Below, piece by piece: positions 43,263 to 53,404 of a stretch of 64,000 nucleotides of DNA (the first letter of the stretch is position 1; each line of letters starts with the position of its first letter). The notes beneath the pieces are model-generated. The model ran no database searches. It was not told the origin of the DNA and saw only the letters and a list, made by a program, of their open reading frames with translations. Made by a program: the position numbers and the translations under genes. The DNA is from an uncultured Gelidibacter sp. (GTDB lineage Bacteria; Bacteroidota; Bacteroidia; Flavobacteriales; Flavobacteriaceae), in the NCBI RefSeq assembly GCF_947500795.1, contig NZ_CANMTE010000001.1, positions 1 to 64,000 of the forward strand, in the 5' to 3' direction.

Positions 43263-43400
43263 GTCTTTGTGAAACTTTGTGCTCCTACGTGCAACTTTGT
43301 GCAATAGATTTTTAGATCTGATTATAATCATACGGCATGTTTCAACAATCAAATTTTCTCCGTGTAACTCTGTGACTTCTCTGTGGATCTCTGTGCAATT
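43263..43400. repeat. Two blocks of CTNTGTG-type intergenic repeat
   Basis: Block 43263-43302 repeats CTTTGTG/ACTTTGTGC. Block 43357-43400 repeats CTCTGTG (TCTCCGTGTAACTCTGTG and so on). Both share words with the inverted repeat at 37437-37532. No gene is present in 43121-43446. Confidence 0.65.
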
Positions 43401-43428
43401 CCAAATTCAATAAATCAAAAAATCCCCT

Positions 43429-43436
43429 TACCTTTG
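43429..43436 (+). promoter_or_regulatory. Promoter -7 element of the cysteine-synthase-like gene
   Basis: TACCTTTG matches TAnnTTTG, just upstream of the ATGs at 43447 and 43456. Confidence 0.6.
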
Positions 43437-43446
43437 CAGTCTTAAA

Positions 43447-44436
43447 ATGAAACAGATGCAATACGCAGAAAATATACTTGAAACCATTGGGAACACCCCA
43501 CTGGTTAAACTGAATAAATTGACCAAGGACTTACCGTGTTTGGTGTTGGCCAAATACGAAACCTTCAATCCGGGGAATTCTGTAAAAGACAGAATGGCCG
43601 TTAAAATGATTGAAGATGCTGAAGCGCAAGGTCTCTTAAAACCAGGAGGAACCATCATTGAAGGGACTTCAGGAAACACGGGAATGGGATTAGCTTTAGC
43701 CGCCATCGTAAAAGGCTACAAATGTATTTTTGTGCTTTCCGATAAACAATCCAAAGAAAAAATGGATATCCTTCGTGCTGTCGGTGCTGAGGTGATCGTT
43801 TGTCCGACAGATGTAGAGCCAACAGATCCGAGAAGCTATTATTCGGTTTCTAAACGCTTGGGTGAGGAAACGCCAAATTCTTGGTACGTTAATCAGTATG
43901 ATAATTTAAGCAATACCAAGGCACATTACGAAAGCACTGGTCCGGAAATCTGGAAACAAACTGGTGGAAAGATTACCCATTTTGTGGTTGGTGTTGGAAC
44001 TGGAGGCACCATTTCAGGTGTTGGAAAATATTTGAAGGAACAAAATCCGGATATTAAGATATGGGGAATTGACACGTATGGAAGCGTGTTCAAAAAATAC
44101 CACGAAACGGGAATTTTTGACGAGAATGAAATCTATCCGTATGTGACTGAAGGTATTGGTGAAGATATTCTTCCTAAAAATGTCAATTTTGATATTATCG
44201 ACGGATTTGAGAAAGTAACGGACAAAGATGCCGCCGTTTACACGCAATTATTGGCAAAGGAGGAAGGCATGTTTTTAGGGAATTCTGCTGGAGCTGCGAT
44301 TAAAGGGTTATTGCAATTGAAAGATCATTTTACAAAAGACGATGTTGTGGTGGTGTTATTCCATGACCATGGAAGTCGTTATGTAGGAAAGATGTTCAAC
44401 AATGAGTGGATGAAGAAGATGGGGTATATCGATTAG
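43447..44436 (+). CDS. PLP-dependent cysteine synthase / cystathionine beta-synthase-like enzyme
   Basis: This 329-residue enzyme of the OASS/CBS family has the PLP lysine in NPGNSVKDRMA, IIEGTSGNTGMGLALAAIVK as substrate loop, VGVGTGGTISGVGKYLKEQN as phosphate-binding loop, and NSAGAAIKG near the end. It lacks C-terminal CBS regulatory domains. DHGSRYVGKMFNNEWM at the end resembles the catalytic core of cystathionine beta-synthases more than CysK. It either makes cysteine from acetylserine and sulfide or condenses serine with homocysteine. ATG 43456 is an alternative start. Confidence 0.85.
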   Translation: MKQMQYAENILETIGNTPLVKLNKLTKDLPCLVLAKYETFNPGNSVKDRMAVKMIEDAEAQGLLKPGGTIIEGTSGNTGMGLALAAIVKGYKCIFVLSDKQSKEKMDILRAVGAEVIVCPTDVEPTDPRSYYSVSKRLGEETPNSWYVNQYDNLSNTKAHYESTGPEIWKQTGGKITHFVVGVGTGGTISGVGKYLKEQNPDIKIWGIDTYGSVFKKYHETGIFDENEIYPYVTEGIGEDILPKNVNFDIIDGFEKVTDKDAAVYTQLLAKEEGMFLGNSAGAAIKGLLQLKDHFTKDDVVVVLFHDHGSRYVGKMFNNEWMKKMGYID

Positions 44437-44547
44437 GTGTAATTAGTTCTTCACTATAGATTGGAAATGATAATAGACCGCTTCGCTGTTAGAATAGAGA
44501 GTATAGACTATTTATTTTAGAGTTGAAGCGAGTTGAGGTATAAATTT

Positions 44548-44588
44548 AAAAAGCGTCATGAAAATTAATTTCATGGCGCTTTTTTTAT
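44548..44588. terminator. Bidirectional rho-independent terminator
   Basis: The stem AAAAAGCGTCATGAAA pairs (with wobbles) with TTTCATGGCGCTTTTT, between convergent genes. Confidence 0.88.
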
Positions 44589-44604
44589 AAAATCTAATGT
44601 GTGA

Positions 44605-47600
44605 TTATTTCACATGCACGCGAACACCTTCACTATGGCTAGTGAATTCAGGAGCATACATACTTTGGATGGTGGTAATCCCATTGCTCATGTTTCCTTT
44701 GTTATTCACGCGTAAGTCATATTCAAAAACATAGATGCCTTTTGGTAAATAATCGAAGAAGAAATTTGTTGCAGCGTCTTTAGTGCTTTCATAATAGCCT
44801 AATCCGTCTTGATATTTATAGGAGGATATGACATTGATTGGCTCAAAACCTGCCGCTCGCATATCTTTCATATGAATAAATTCCATGTCCCTATCGCTCC
44901 GTAATTCGATGCGTACGCGCACCAAATCGCCAACTTTTAATGCTGTTTCATTGGTGATTTCAGAAATTTTCTCGCCTGTGTCGGTATTGGTTTTTAAGAA
45001 TAATTTCTTTTGTAATTGCAAAGGCGTTTCAGCAAAGGTGATTTTGTCCAAATCCTCAAAATACTGCCAGTACAATCCGCCCCAAGCAATGCCGTCACCT
45101 TTTTTGGTCAGCGTAACGTTTGCCATTTCTGGTTGTATCTCAGAACCAGTCCAAGAAGTTTTGTAATAACCGGTTCCAGCTTCAACCTTTACATTCTCCA
45201 GTTTTGATGGCGCAATTTTTTTACCCCCTAATGTCACGTCTACTTGTTCTATGACGCTTAACCAATCGCTACCTTGTAATAGTAAAGCATACACGGCTTC
45301 AGTAGTCGCTTTGGTGGTGTTCCAACTATTGGTCTGCTTGTTTTTAAGTAGCCAAATTTTTAAATTATCGACTATTTTGGTGTCCTTTTGAATCTCTGAA
45401 AACGCTTCAATCATAAGCGCTTGCGTTTCCACTGGCGCTTGATACCAGAACCAAGATGGTTGATTATCTTTCCAATACATTCCTAATTCGTCCGAAGTAA
45501 TACTATTTTCTCTTAACGATTTTAAAATGCCTTCAGCAGTTTTAGAATCTTTGGAGCGGTGCGATACTAGTGCCATTAATCCTTTGGCGTATATGGATTG
45601 TTTCAACCAATACTTTTGAATTTGAGTCTGGTAATATTTTGTAATGGTTTCTACTTCTTTAGATTTTGGAATATTCGTAAAAAAGCTGCGCATGTATAAA
45701 TAATGCAATTGGGTGTAGCTCAAATGATCTTTCGTTAAGTCAACCTTTTTATCGTATTTACGAAGGTCTTTATATTCCTGAACAAATTCTGCATCTAAAT
45801 AGGCGATTGCTTTTTTAATCATGGCATCATTAGACCCTTCGGCTGCGCTCAGGGAAACATTCAACTGTTTTAAATGTCCAAATCCAGTAATAATCTGCTG
45901 GGTAATAAATCGATTTGGGCGTCCGCCTTCGAACCAAGCCCAAGCCCCATTATTCATCTGACTGTTTTGAAGTTTGCGTTGCGCAGCTTGCAATTCATTA
46001 CTCATTTTATTCATATCGAACAATAGCGCAATACGCTTTTTTTGTTCGGTTTCCGATTGTGCATCTCGAAGCCAAGGTGTTTCCGAAATCAAGATACTTA
46101 TCAGATCGGCATTCTTTTCCAAATTGCTTAGCAAGGCATCCGTTGCAGCCCACTGATCAAACACTTCCTTGATTCTCGGATTGCTGTTGGCAATATGGCT
46201 CGCTAAGGCATTGGCGTAATATCTGCTGAACGTTTGCTCATTATTATCATATGGATATTCCATCAAATAAGGTAATGCCTGAACGGCATACCACGCCGGA
46301 TTGGATGTCATCTCCAAAGTCAGTTTATGGTTTTTAAGTGTGGAAGAGGTGTTGGACTTTAATTTATCTAAAGTGAAGGTTCGCGTTTCATTGGAGCGAA
46401 TCCACATTGGTAAAGTTTCAGTCACTAACATTCTGTTCGATAGGACAGGAAGTACATTTTGCTCGCCATCACTAAAATTGCCAGACTTAGCAATGATTTT
46501 ATATTGCACCGCATCTACATCGTCAGGAATGGTCAAACTCCAGGTTAAATCGGTATTGCCTTTTGCATCCACAGAAAAGGATTTACGATAATCGGCATTA
46601 TTGAGTTTTGCATCAATTGCTTGTCCAGTAATGGCATCAAATAGCTGTAAAACCGCTTCGCCAGATAACTGTTGTTCCGTCAGATTCGCGATTTTAGTGC
46701 TGATAGAAATGTCGTCCCCATGACGTAAAAAACGCGGGGCATTAGGAATGACCATCAATTCTTTTTGGGTAACAGTTTCTAAAGTGGTGGTTGCACTCTC
46801 TAAACCTTTGGTATGCGCAAGCAATTGTAATTTCCACTTGGTCAATGCCTCAGGAGTGGTAAAGCTAAACGTAACATTGCCTTCAGCATCCGTTTGTAAT
46901 TGTGGATAGAAAAACGCGGTTTCTTGCAGGTTTTTACGGATGGTGACGGATTCTAGATTTTCTTTTTGTGAAGAGGCTGATTCCTCATTTCCAGAGGTTG
47001 CAGAACCAACGGTATGGCTTTTAGGTGGCGTACCATAACCTACCGTAACTACTTCATCTAATTCTGCATCAGCTTGTTCATTGACCATATTCGATTCAAG
47101 CATTTGAACACCACTAACTTTCCCTCTTAACATTATTGAAATATTCCTGTCATTCCCAAAATTGAATCCAAACCAATTCCATTGGTCATAATTTTGATGA
47201 GGGAAATTGAAATTGCTGTTTGGTAGATACACGTAAAAATTAGTGTTCCCAAAACTTTTCAGGGCTTGCCTTTTAGAGTTGCTATAATAAATAGGTTGGT
47301 GCAGCGGACTAAATTGCCATTGGTGCGGCGTAAATTGGTCTAAAGACATGTCATACATGCTGGCTAACAATTCAGCACTCACTTTATCACCTTGAGGACC
47401 TTTGATGTTAAAACTCCACGTTTCATCAGTTCCCGGTTCCAATTTGTTTCTAAAGGTCTTGGTTTCAACGGTCAATTCTGATTTTGGATACGGCACAGTA
47501 ATGGTTTTTGTACCCGATTGAAAACTATTAAAAGCGGCGAAACTGTAATGAATCGCGAATCCGCCCAAATCTGCTTCAGTTACCGGAATAGCAATCGTTT

Positions 47601-50600
47601 TTTTGTTGTTGCTTAACGGAATCAAATAGGTTTTGATGATGTTCTGATTTTTTTCAACATCAACCGTAACCATCACGTCGTCAGCCGCGCTGCCAAACGT
47701 CATAATCACATTTTGACCTATGGTGTAAGATGATTGGTCAGTGGTTACACTAAATAATTGATGATCAGGTAGTGTTTTGTCATCCGGACTGAATACAAAC
47801 GTCTGCGCTTCATCTTTAACCAACTGGCCATATCTATCTTTGCTTTCTAAAACGACCACATAATTCCCGGAATCCCATTTTTTTATAGTGCCTAAGTCGA
47901 TGGTTTTCGATTTGGAAGTATCAAAATGAGTTTCAAAAACAAGGGCGCCTTTCTCCCAAGTATTCGAGTTATGTTCGTCTTGATACGCTTCATGTGGAAA
48001 TAGTTTTTTAAATTCTTCACGAGATAATGCTTGATAATCTGGTGCTGCCCACGGACGAGGTCTTAACACTTCATTTGGGGCCTTGAGTTTGTAAATTTTG
48101 ACAGTTCCTGTGGCGGGCACAAATTCGCCATTTAAATTTTTTGTGGTTAAGGTCAATTGATGATCTTTTTTGGTTTTATCCAATTGATCATTAATGGTGA
48201 CAGTAGCCAAAAGCACATGATAACCGACGTTTACGATGGTTGTAGCGCTTCGCGTTTCGCCATTGAGATCTGTAACGTCAGCGGTAATTTCATAATTGAA
48301 GACCGGCAGATTGGTTTTATCCACACTGTCATCAGGAATGGCTTTAAAGTTGATCTTAAAATCCCCATCCTTATCAGTGCTGGTTTCACCGTGGGCAATT
48401 TCTTGTGGTCGACTGTTAAAATAAGGTCTGGACCAATAATACCAACGCGGATATTGCACTTTTCTATGCACGCGATACACTACTTTAGCATCTGTGATGG
48501 AGCTTCCGGCATAAGCCAACGCTTTGCCCTTTATTGAAATAGAATCATTGACTTTGAAGGTTTCTGTGATTGGACTAAACGTCGTTTCAAATTTTGGACG
48601 CTTGTACTCTTCAACCGAAAAATTGGTAGAGCTCGAACTTCCGGCCAACATAATTATTGAATAATTACCGTTTAGGCCGTCGTTTGGCAAGATAAATTCG
48701 CCAGAAACAGATCCATAATCATTGGTTTTGAGGTTCATTTCCTTCACCAATTCGCCATTTACATTCTTTAAACTAAGTTTCGCTTCTTGATTGGCATAAA
48801 CGACCGTTTTTCCATTTTCAGTTTTCGTTGCAATCCCTTTAAAATAAACGGTTTGCCCTGGTCTGTAAATGCTCCTGTCGGTGAATACGAAAGGCTTGAA
48901 CGTTATCTTTGCCTCATCGTCATTTTCGTTATAATACCCGTTAGTGTAATGATCCTTAAAATATGCAACGTCTCCATTATAATTGACGGTGATATCCATA
49001 TTATAATAACGATTCTTTGCAGTCTTCAAGGTGAATTCGCCCTTTGAATCCGTTACAAAGTCCTCCGTTTTAAAACTGTTGTTGTAATTTTCTTGATACT
49101 TAATGGTCACTTTTGCTCCAACTAAAGGGTGGCCGTTGGTTCTATTTATGATTTGAAATAATTCTTTCTCCGCATCCGATTTGGTTACTAAGGCACTATT
49201 GGTGACTTGTATGACTTCAAACCCGTAAAATGAATCATCAGATTTCTCAGGCGTTGCAACAATTAAATACTGACCATTTGGTAATTTAGGAATGACAACT
49301 TCTGTGCTGTGCTGTTGGTAATCCTGCTCGTCTTTTAGTTGACTTTGCCATACTTCCGTGCTTTTTAGCGATTTAATAAAGGCGAGACGCTCTTCTTTTC
49401 TGTAGATTTTATTAAAGCGATCTAATTCAGTTTCTGTGAGTTTATTGGCTTTGAATGCTAAACTTTTCAAATTGGAATAACGCACCAACATCAAGCTGTG
49501 GGTTTGGACAGGAATATTCTTTTCAACGGTTAGTTGGAGTGTAGGCTTAAGAATGCGTTGTTTTAAAACTTCACATTTTTTAGCCCCTTTACTTTTAGGG
49601 AATTGTTTCAGTACCGCATCACATAGCGCTAATGCTTCTTTAAGTTTCCATCGATTTTTATCTATTTCGTTTTGAGAACGATCGTCTTGATGTGATGCCA
49701 CTGTATTATTGTAATACCCCAGCGATGCAATTTCAAAATTATAAAGTGCTGACACCTCATGGGTTTTATAGGTTTCAGCAGCCTTTTTGAGTGTGTTTAA
49801 GTAAATAATATCTTTATCCACTAAACTACTGTTGGTTTTCACGAACTGCAGACGCTTGATGTCTACATCAGCTAAGGCTTGTGGATCTTTATCTTTCAGA
49901 TGAAAATCGATCAGATTTTGATAGATTTTGAGCGCTTTTAGTTGTAAAGATGTAGAATCTTGATGTGTGATTTTTAATTCAGAAAAGGTTTTGGCATCCG
50001 CTAAAAATTCAGGAGCATCAATGGTGAATTTATAGGCAGGTTGGGTGATGCTATTTTCATCGGTTTGGTAAAATTCCAAAGCATTATGACTTAAAAAATC
50101 AAAAAGTGTAGGTCGGAAAACTTTTGATCCTTTCTCTAATTGTAGCAAATCGTCAAAATTTGATAACGGAGTTTTTTGAAGCTGGGCCTCATTTTGAAGT
50201 GAATTTCCATAATGACAATCAATTTCTTCAAAGAGGGTTTTTAAATCCCAAGTTCTGAAATCGTCGGCATTGACCTTCTGCTCAGTTTGTGTACGATTGT
50301 AAAATCGGTACCTGTTGTTCTGGAAATACTGCCAAAAAACATTGGCGAGCATATTTTCTAAAATATTCTTAGTTGGGGCTTCACTTTTTGCGATTTGTGA
50401 TTTAAAATCGTTAACCACTTTAAGTTGTGCATCCTCTTCTAAAATGAGAGCATATTTACTTTTATAGAGTAAACTCTTTACGTTTTGCGTCGTATTGTTT
50501 TCGGCAACGGCCATTTTTGAAATCTGCTCAACAACTTCCAAAGCCGATTTTGGCAAGCCATCACTTTCGAATTTATCTACTTTTTTCCATAGATTTTCGT

Positions 50601-50670
50601 AAGAATTAGATTGCGCTTGGGCAAAATTTGAAAAAAGAAAGACCATACATACTGCTATAATTTGTTTCAT
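44605..50670 (-). CDS. Alpha-2-macroglobulin family protein with a SusC-plug-like segment
   Basis: This 2021-residue exported protein has signal MKQIIAVCMVFLFSNFAQAQ. It has a helical N-terminal region (to about 380) and macroglobulin domains including MG2 with DRSIYRPGQTVYFKGI (about residue 600). The A2M core is at about 1250-1300 (FFYPQLQTDAEG, then PEALTKWKLQL), followed by a helical thioester-type domain and beta-rich C-terminus. At the thioester position the sequence is YPYDNNEQTFSRYYAN (about 1475), so the reactive Cys of C-x-E-Q is missing. At about 1178-1210, LRGKVSGVQ and LDEVVTVGYGTPPKS copy the SusC/RagA plug signature. It may trap or sense proteases in the periplasm; no PBP1C gene is adjacent. 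Confidence 0.88.
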   Translation of the reverse strand: MKQIIAVCMVFLFSNFAQAQSNSYENLWKKVDKFESDGLPKSALEVVEQISKMAVAENNTTQNVKSLLYKSKYALILEEDAQLKVVNDFKSQIAKSEAPTKNILENMLANVFWQYFQNNRYRFYNRTQTEQKVNADDFRTWDLKTLFEEIDCHYGNSLQNEAQLQKTPLSNFDDLLQLEKGSKVFRPTLFDFLSHNALEFYQTDENSITQPAYKFTIDAPEFLADAKTFSELKITHQDSTSLQLKALKIYQNLIDFHLKDKDPQALADVDIKRLQFVKTNSSLVDKDIIYLNTLKKAAETYKTHEVSALYNFEIASLGYYNNTVASHQDDRSQNEIDKNRWKLKEALALCDAVLKQFPKSKGAKKCEVLKQRILKPTLQLTVEKNIPVQTHSLMLVRYSNLKSLAFKANKLTETELDRFNKIYRKEERLAFIKSLKSTEVWQSQLKDEQDYQQHSTEVVIPKLPNGQYLIVATPEKSDDSFYGFEVIQVTNSALVTKSDAEKELFQIINRTNGHPLVGAKVTIKYQENYNNSFKTEDFVTDSKGEFTLKTAKNRYYNMDITVNYNGDVAYFKDHYTNGYYNENDDEAKITFKPFVFTDRSIYRPGQTVYFKGIATKTENGKTVVYANQEAKLSLKNVNGELVKEMNLKTNDYGSVSGEFILPNDGLNGNYSIIMLAGSSSSTNFSVEEYKRPKFETTFSPITETFKVNDSISIKGKALAYAGSSITDAKVVYRVHRKVQYPRWYYWSRPYFNSRPQEIAHGETSTDKDGDFKINFKAIPDDSVDKTNLPVFNYEITADVTDLNGETRSATTIVNVGYHVLLATVTINDQLDKTKKDHQLTLTTKNLNGEFVPATGTVKIYKLKAPNEVLRPRPWAAPDYQALSREEFKKLFPHEAYQDEHNSNTWEKGALVFETHFDTSKSKTIDLGTIKKWDSGNYVVVLESKDRYGQLVKDEAQTFVFSPDDKTLPDHQLFSVTTDQSSYTIGQNVIMTFGSAADDVMVTVDVEKNQNIIKTYLIPLSNNKKTIAIPVTEADLGGFAIHYSFAAFNSFQSGTKTITVPYPKSELTVETKTFRNKLEPGTDETWSFNIKGPQGDKVSAELLASMYDMSLDQFTPHQWQFSPLHQPIYYSNSKRQALKSFGNTNFYVYLPNSNFNFPHQNYDQWNWFGFNFGNDRNISIMLRGKVSGVQMLESNMVNEQADAELDEVVTVGYGTPPKSHTVGSATSGNEESASSQKENLESVTIRKNLQETAFFYPQLQTDAEGNVTFSFTTPEALTKWKLQLLAHTKGLESATTTLETVTQKELMVIPNAPRFLRHGDDISISTKIANLTEQQLSGEAVLQLFDAITGQAIDAKLNNADYRKSFSVDAKGNTDLTWSLTIPDDVDAVQYKIIAKSGNFSDGEQNVLPVLSNRMLVTETLPMWIRSNETRTFTLDKLKSNTSSTLKNHKLTLEMTSNPAWYAVQALPYLMEYPYDNNEQTFSRYYANALASHIANSNPRIKEVFDQWAATDALLSNLEKNADLISILISETPWLRDAQSETEQKKRIALLFDMNKMSNELQAAQRKLQNSQMNNGAWAWFEGGRPNRFITQQIITGFGHLKQLNVSLSAAEGSNDAMIKKAIAYLDAEFVQEYKDLRKYDKKVDLTKDHLSYTQLHYLYMRSFFTNIPKSKEVETITKYYQTQIQKYWLKQSIYAKGLMALVSHRSKDSKTAEGILKSLRENSITSDELGMYWKDNQPSWFWYQAPVETQALMIEAFSEIQKDTKIVDNLKIWLLKNKQTNSWNTTKATTEAVYALLLQGSDWLSVIEQVDVTLGGKKIAPSKLENVKVEAGTGYYKTSWTGSEIQPEMANVTLTKKGDGIAWGGLYWQYFEDLDKITFAETPLQLQKKLFLKTNTDTGEKISEITNETALKVGDLVRVRIELRSDRDMEFIHMKDMRAAGFEPINVISSYKYQDGLGYYESTKDAATNFFFDYLPKGIYVFEYDLRVNNKGNMSNGITTIQSMYAPEFTSHSEGVRVHVK

Positions 50671-50843
50671 TGTTTTGATAGTTTAATTCTTAAATAGAAT
50701 TTTTTGTAAGCCACTTAACAAAAATCGTTATCGAAATAGACGAAATTCCAGCTACTTACGTTTATATGAGTGAAGTTAACATATTTTGAAGTTAACTTTT
50801 CCTACTTTTTATCAATTTGCAAAAACAATACCATAAGTATCCC

Positions 50844-50851
50844 TATTTTTG
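50844..50851 (+). promoter_or_regulatory. Promoter -7 element of the TPR gene
   Basis: TATTTTTG matches TAnnTTTG, 17 bp before ATG 50869, which excludes the longer frame from 50770. Confidence 0.55.
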
Positions 50852-50868
50852 AATTCATAAACTTTCAT

Positions 50869-51822
50869 ATGAAATTATCTCTCTCTTTCTTCTTTATGTC
50901 TATAGTGGCTCTAGGTCAGGCCGAATTTCAAAAAGCAGAACAATTATTCGCAACGAATCAATTTAGTAAAGCCGAAAATTTGATGGTTTCTTATGTAAAA
51001 AACTATCCCAATGATGAAAAGGGACTAGAATTATTGGGTGACGCGTATGGGCATCAAAAGAAATGGGATGAAGCCATTGAGAGTTATAAAAAGTTGGTGG
51101 AGATAAGCCCAAGAACTGCGAATTACCATTATAAATATGGTGGCGCTTTAGGGATGAAAGCGTTGTCTGTTAGTAAGATTCAGGCGTTGGGAATTATTGG
51201 CGATGTGAAAGAAGCTTTTACGACTGCGGCAGAATTAGACCCAAAGCATATTGAAACGCGATGGGCTTTGGTGAAATTGTATATGCAGTTGCCGGGGATT
51301 ATTGGGGGAAGTAAGAGTAAATCCCTGAGTTATGCGGATGAATTACAAAACATTTCAAAGGTAGATGGTTTTTTGGCGAAGGGTTATATTTATGAATATG
51401 ACAAGGATCTTAATTCTGCAGAAAAATATTATAAACTTGCCGTTACAGAAGGAGGCTCTTTGCATTGTTATGAGCAATTGACCAATTTATATGAAGCTAA
51501 AAAGCAGCCAGAATTAATGATTTCCACTATGGAGGCAGCCTATGATAAGCATAAATCGAATGTGCTAAACTATCAAATTGGGAAAGTTTCGGCAGATTAT
51601 AAAATTCAATTGGATAAAGGCGAGGCGCATCTCCAACACTATCTTGAGAATTATAAAAAGGAAGATGGTATTTCAAAATCATGGGCTAATTACCGTTTGG
51701 CGCAAATTCACAAACTTCAAAAAAATAAAGCAGAGGCCTTAAAATATATTGATTTGGCAATTGGCGAATCACCAAGAGCGGATGCCTTTAAGAAAGAACG
51801 TGTTGCGATTTTGAAACTTTAA
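50869..51822 (+). CDS. Exported tetratricopeptide-repeat protein
   Basis: This 317-residue protein has signal MKLSLSFFFMSIVALGQ. The mature part is TPR helices: AEQLFATNQFSKAENLMVSY, GDAYGHQKKWDEAIESYKKL, GYIYEYDKDLNSAEKYYKLA and AQIHKLQKNKAEALKYIDLA. GKVSADYKIQLDKGEAHLQ is a further helix pair. It is probably a periplasmic adaptor. The longer reading frame (start 50770) places 33 residues before the signal peptide and begins upstream of the promoter, so it is rejected. It is divergent from the macroglobulin gene and 141 bp before mpl. Confidence 0.82.
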   Translation: MKLSLSFFFMSIVALGQAEFQKAEQLFATNQFSKAENLMVSYVKNYPNDEKGLELLGDAYGHQKKWDEAIESYKKLVEISPRTANYHYKYGGALGMKALSVSKIQALGIIGDVKEAFTTAAELDPKHIETRWALVKLYMQLPGIIGGSKSKSLSYADELQNISKVDGFLAKGYIYEYDKDLNSAEKYYKLAVTEGGSLHCYEQLTNLYEAKKQPELMISTMEAAYDKHKSNVLNYQIGKVSADYKIQLDKGEAHLQHYLENYKKEDGISKSWANYRLAQIHKLQKNKAEALKYIDLAIGESPRADAFKKERVAILKL

Positions 51823-51936
51823 AGTTTTTTCAAAGGGTATTAACTTCACGGATTGTGCGATTTTATCTGATAAATTCTCAGTTAAAGCTTTCTTGCTTCA
51901 TCTATAAAATCATTCGTCATTTCGCATCAAAAAAAC

Positions 51937-51944
51937 TATCTTTG
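51937..51944 (+). promoter_or_regulatory. mpl promoter -7 element
   Basis: TATCTTTG matches TAnnTTTG, 19 bp before the mpl ATG. Confidence 0.6.
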
Positions 51945-51963
51945 ATCCTTTCAAAATTTAACT

Positions 51964-53319
51964 ATGAACGTACATTTTATAGCTATTGGTGGCAGTGCCA
52001 TGCACAATCTTGCCATAGCGTTACACAATAAAGGGGAGCAGGTTACGGGGAGCGATGATGAAGTATATGAACCTTCAAAATCGAGATTAAAAGCGAAGGG
52101 TTTGTTGCCGGAGAGCTTTGGTTGGTTCCCTGAAAAAATCAATACATCTTTAGATGCTATAGTTTTAGGGATGCATGCAAAAGCAGACAATCCTGAACTT
52201 TTAAAGGCGCAGGAATTAGGCTTGAAAATCTATAGTTATCCTGAGTTTTTATACGAGCAATCCAAACATAAAACCCGAGTGGTCATTGGTGGAAGCCATG
52301 GAAAAACCACCATTACATCCATGATTTTGCATGTGATGCATTACCATGACAGAGATGTGGATTATATGGTAGGGGCGCAGTTGGAAGGTTTTGATGTGAT
52401 GGTAAAATTGACGGATGACAATGATTTTATCGTTTTGGAAGGCGATGAATATTTAAGTTCCCCAATTGATAGACGACCTAAATTCCATTTGTATCAGCCA
52501 AATATTGCCTTATTAAGCGGTATTGCCTGGGATCATATTAATGTGTTTCCGACTTATGACAACTATGTAGAGCAATTTAAAATCTTTGTAGACAGTATTG
52601 TCAATGGTGGCAGCATCACTTACAATGAAGAGGATGCAGAAGTGAAGCTCGTGGTGGAAGCCTCAGAAAACACTATTAGAAAACTGCCATATCATACTCC
52701 GGAATATACGGTTGGAAACGGCGAAACGCTTTTGGAAACCCCTGAAGGACCGTTGCCAATAGAGGTTTTTGGAAAGCATAATTTGAATAATCTTGCTGGC
52801 GCCAAATGGATTTGTCAGCATATGGGCGTAGATGAGGATGATTTCTATGAAGCTATTGCCAGTTTTAAAGGTGCGAGTAAGCGATTGGAAAAAATAGGAG
52901 AGGGCAGTACCAGTATTGCGTTTAAAGATTTTGCGCATTCGCCAAGTAAAGTGCAGGCGACTACAAATGCTGTAAAAGAGCAATTTCCTGACCGAACAGT
53001 GGTGGCGTGTTTGGAATTGCACACCTATAGCAGTTTGAATGCGGAATTTTTAAAAGAATATAAAGGGACGCTTGATGCTGCCGATGTTGCCGTTGTGTTC
53101 TATTCGCCGCACGCAGTAGAAATTAAAAAACTTAAAGAAGTCACACATGAACAAATTGCCACAGCCTTTGAGCGTGATGATTTAGTCATTTATACCAATC
53201 CGGACGATTTTAAAAACTTCTTGTTCTCGCAGAATTTTGATAACAAAGTGTTGTTGTTGATGAGTTCAGGGACGTATGGTGGATTAAATTTTGATGACGT
53301 TAAAAAGATGATGGTTTAG
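51964..53319 (+). CDS. mpl: UDP-N-acetylmuramate:murein tripeptide ligase
   Basis: This 451-residue cytoplasmic Mur ligase rejoins recovered L-Ala-gamma-D-Glu-meso-DAP peptides to UDP-MurNAc in wall recycling. Its features are the N-terminal Rossmann start VHFIAIGGSAMHNLAIALHN, ATP loop VVIGGSHGKTTITSMIL, the catalytic VLEGDEYLSSPIDRRPKF, GIAWDHINVFPTYDNY and the C-terminal FKDFAHSPSKVQATTNAVKE. The DEY-type signature separates Mpl from MurC. Length agrees with the family. A strong terminator follows. Confidence 0.93.
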   Translation: MNVHFIAIGGSAMHNLAIALHNKGEQVTGSDDEVYEPSKSRLKAKGLLPESFGWFPEKINTSLDAIVLGMHAKADNPELLKAQELGLKIYSYPEFLYEQSKHKTRVVIGGSHGKTTITSMILHVMHYHDRDVDYMVGAQLEGFDVMVKLTDDNDFIVLEGDEYLSSPIDRRPKFHLYQPNIALLSGIAWDHINVFPTYDNYVEQFKIFVDSIVNGGSITYNEEDAEVKLVVEASENTIRKLPYHTPEYTVGNGETLLETPEGPLPIEVFGKHNLNNLAGAKWICQHMGVDEDDFYEAIASFKGASKRLEKIGEGSTSIAFKDFAHSPSKVQATTNAVKEQFPDRTVVACLELHTYSSLNAEFLKEYKGTLDAADVAVVFYSPHAVEIKKLKEVTHEQIATAFERDDLVIYTNPDDFKNFLFSQNFDNKVLLLMSSGTYGGLNFDDVKKMMV

Positions 53320-53350
53320 ATGATCTATTTATTTTGATGTCACTCAATAT

Positions 53351-53387
53351 AAAAAAAAGCCATTTACAAGTGTAAATGGCTTTTTAA
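53351..53387. terminator. Bidirectional rho-independent terminator
   Basis: The stem AAAAAGCCATTTACA / TGTAAATGGCTTTTT lies between convergent mpl and FKBP genes. Confidence 0.92.
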
Positions 53388-53404
53388 TTAAATATCGTTT
53401 AATC

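Noticed and set aside
43121-43400. CRISPR-like array
   Set aside because: Units are 7 to 11 bp, degenerate and without spacers or cas genes.
50770-50868. N-terminal extension of the TPR protein
   Set aside because: It precedes both a promoter element and a good signal peptide beginning at ATG 50869.
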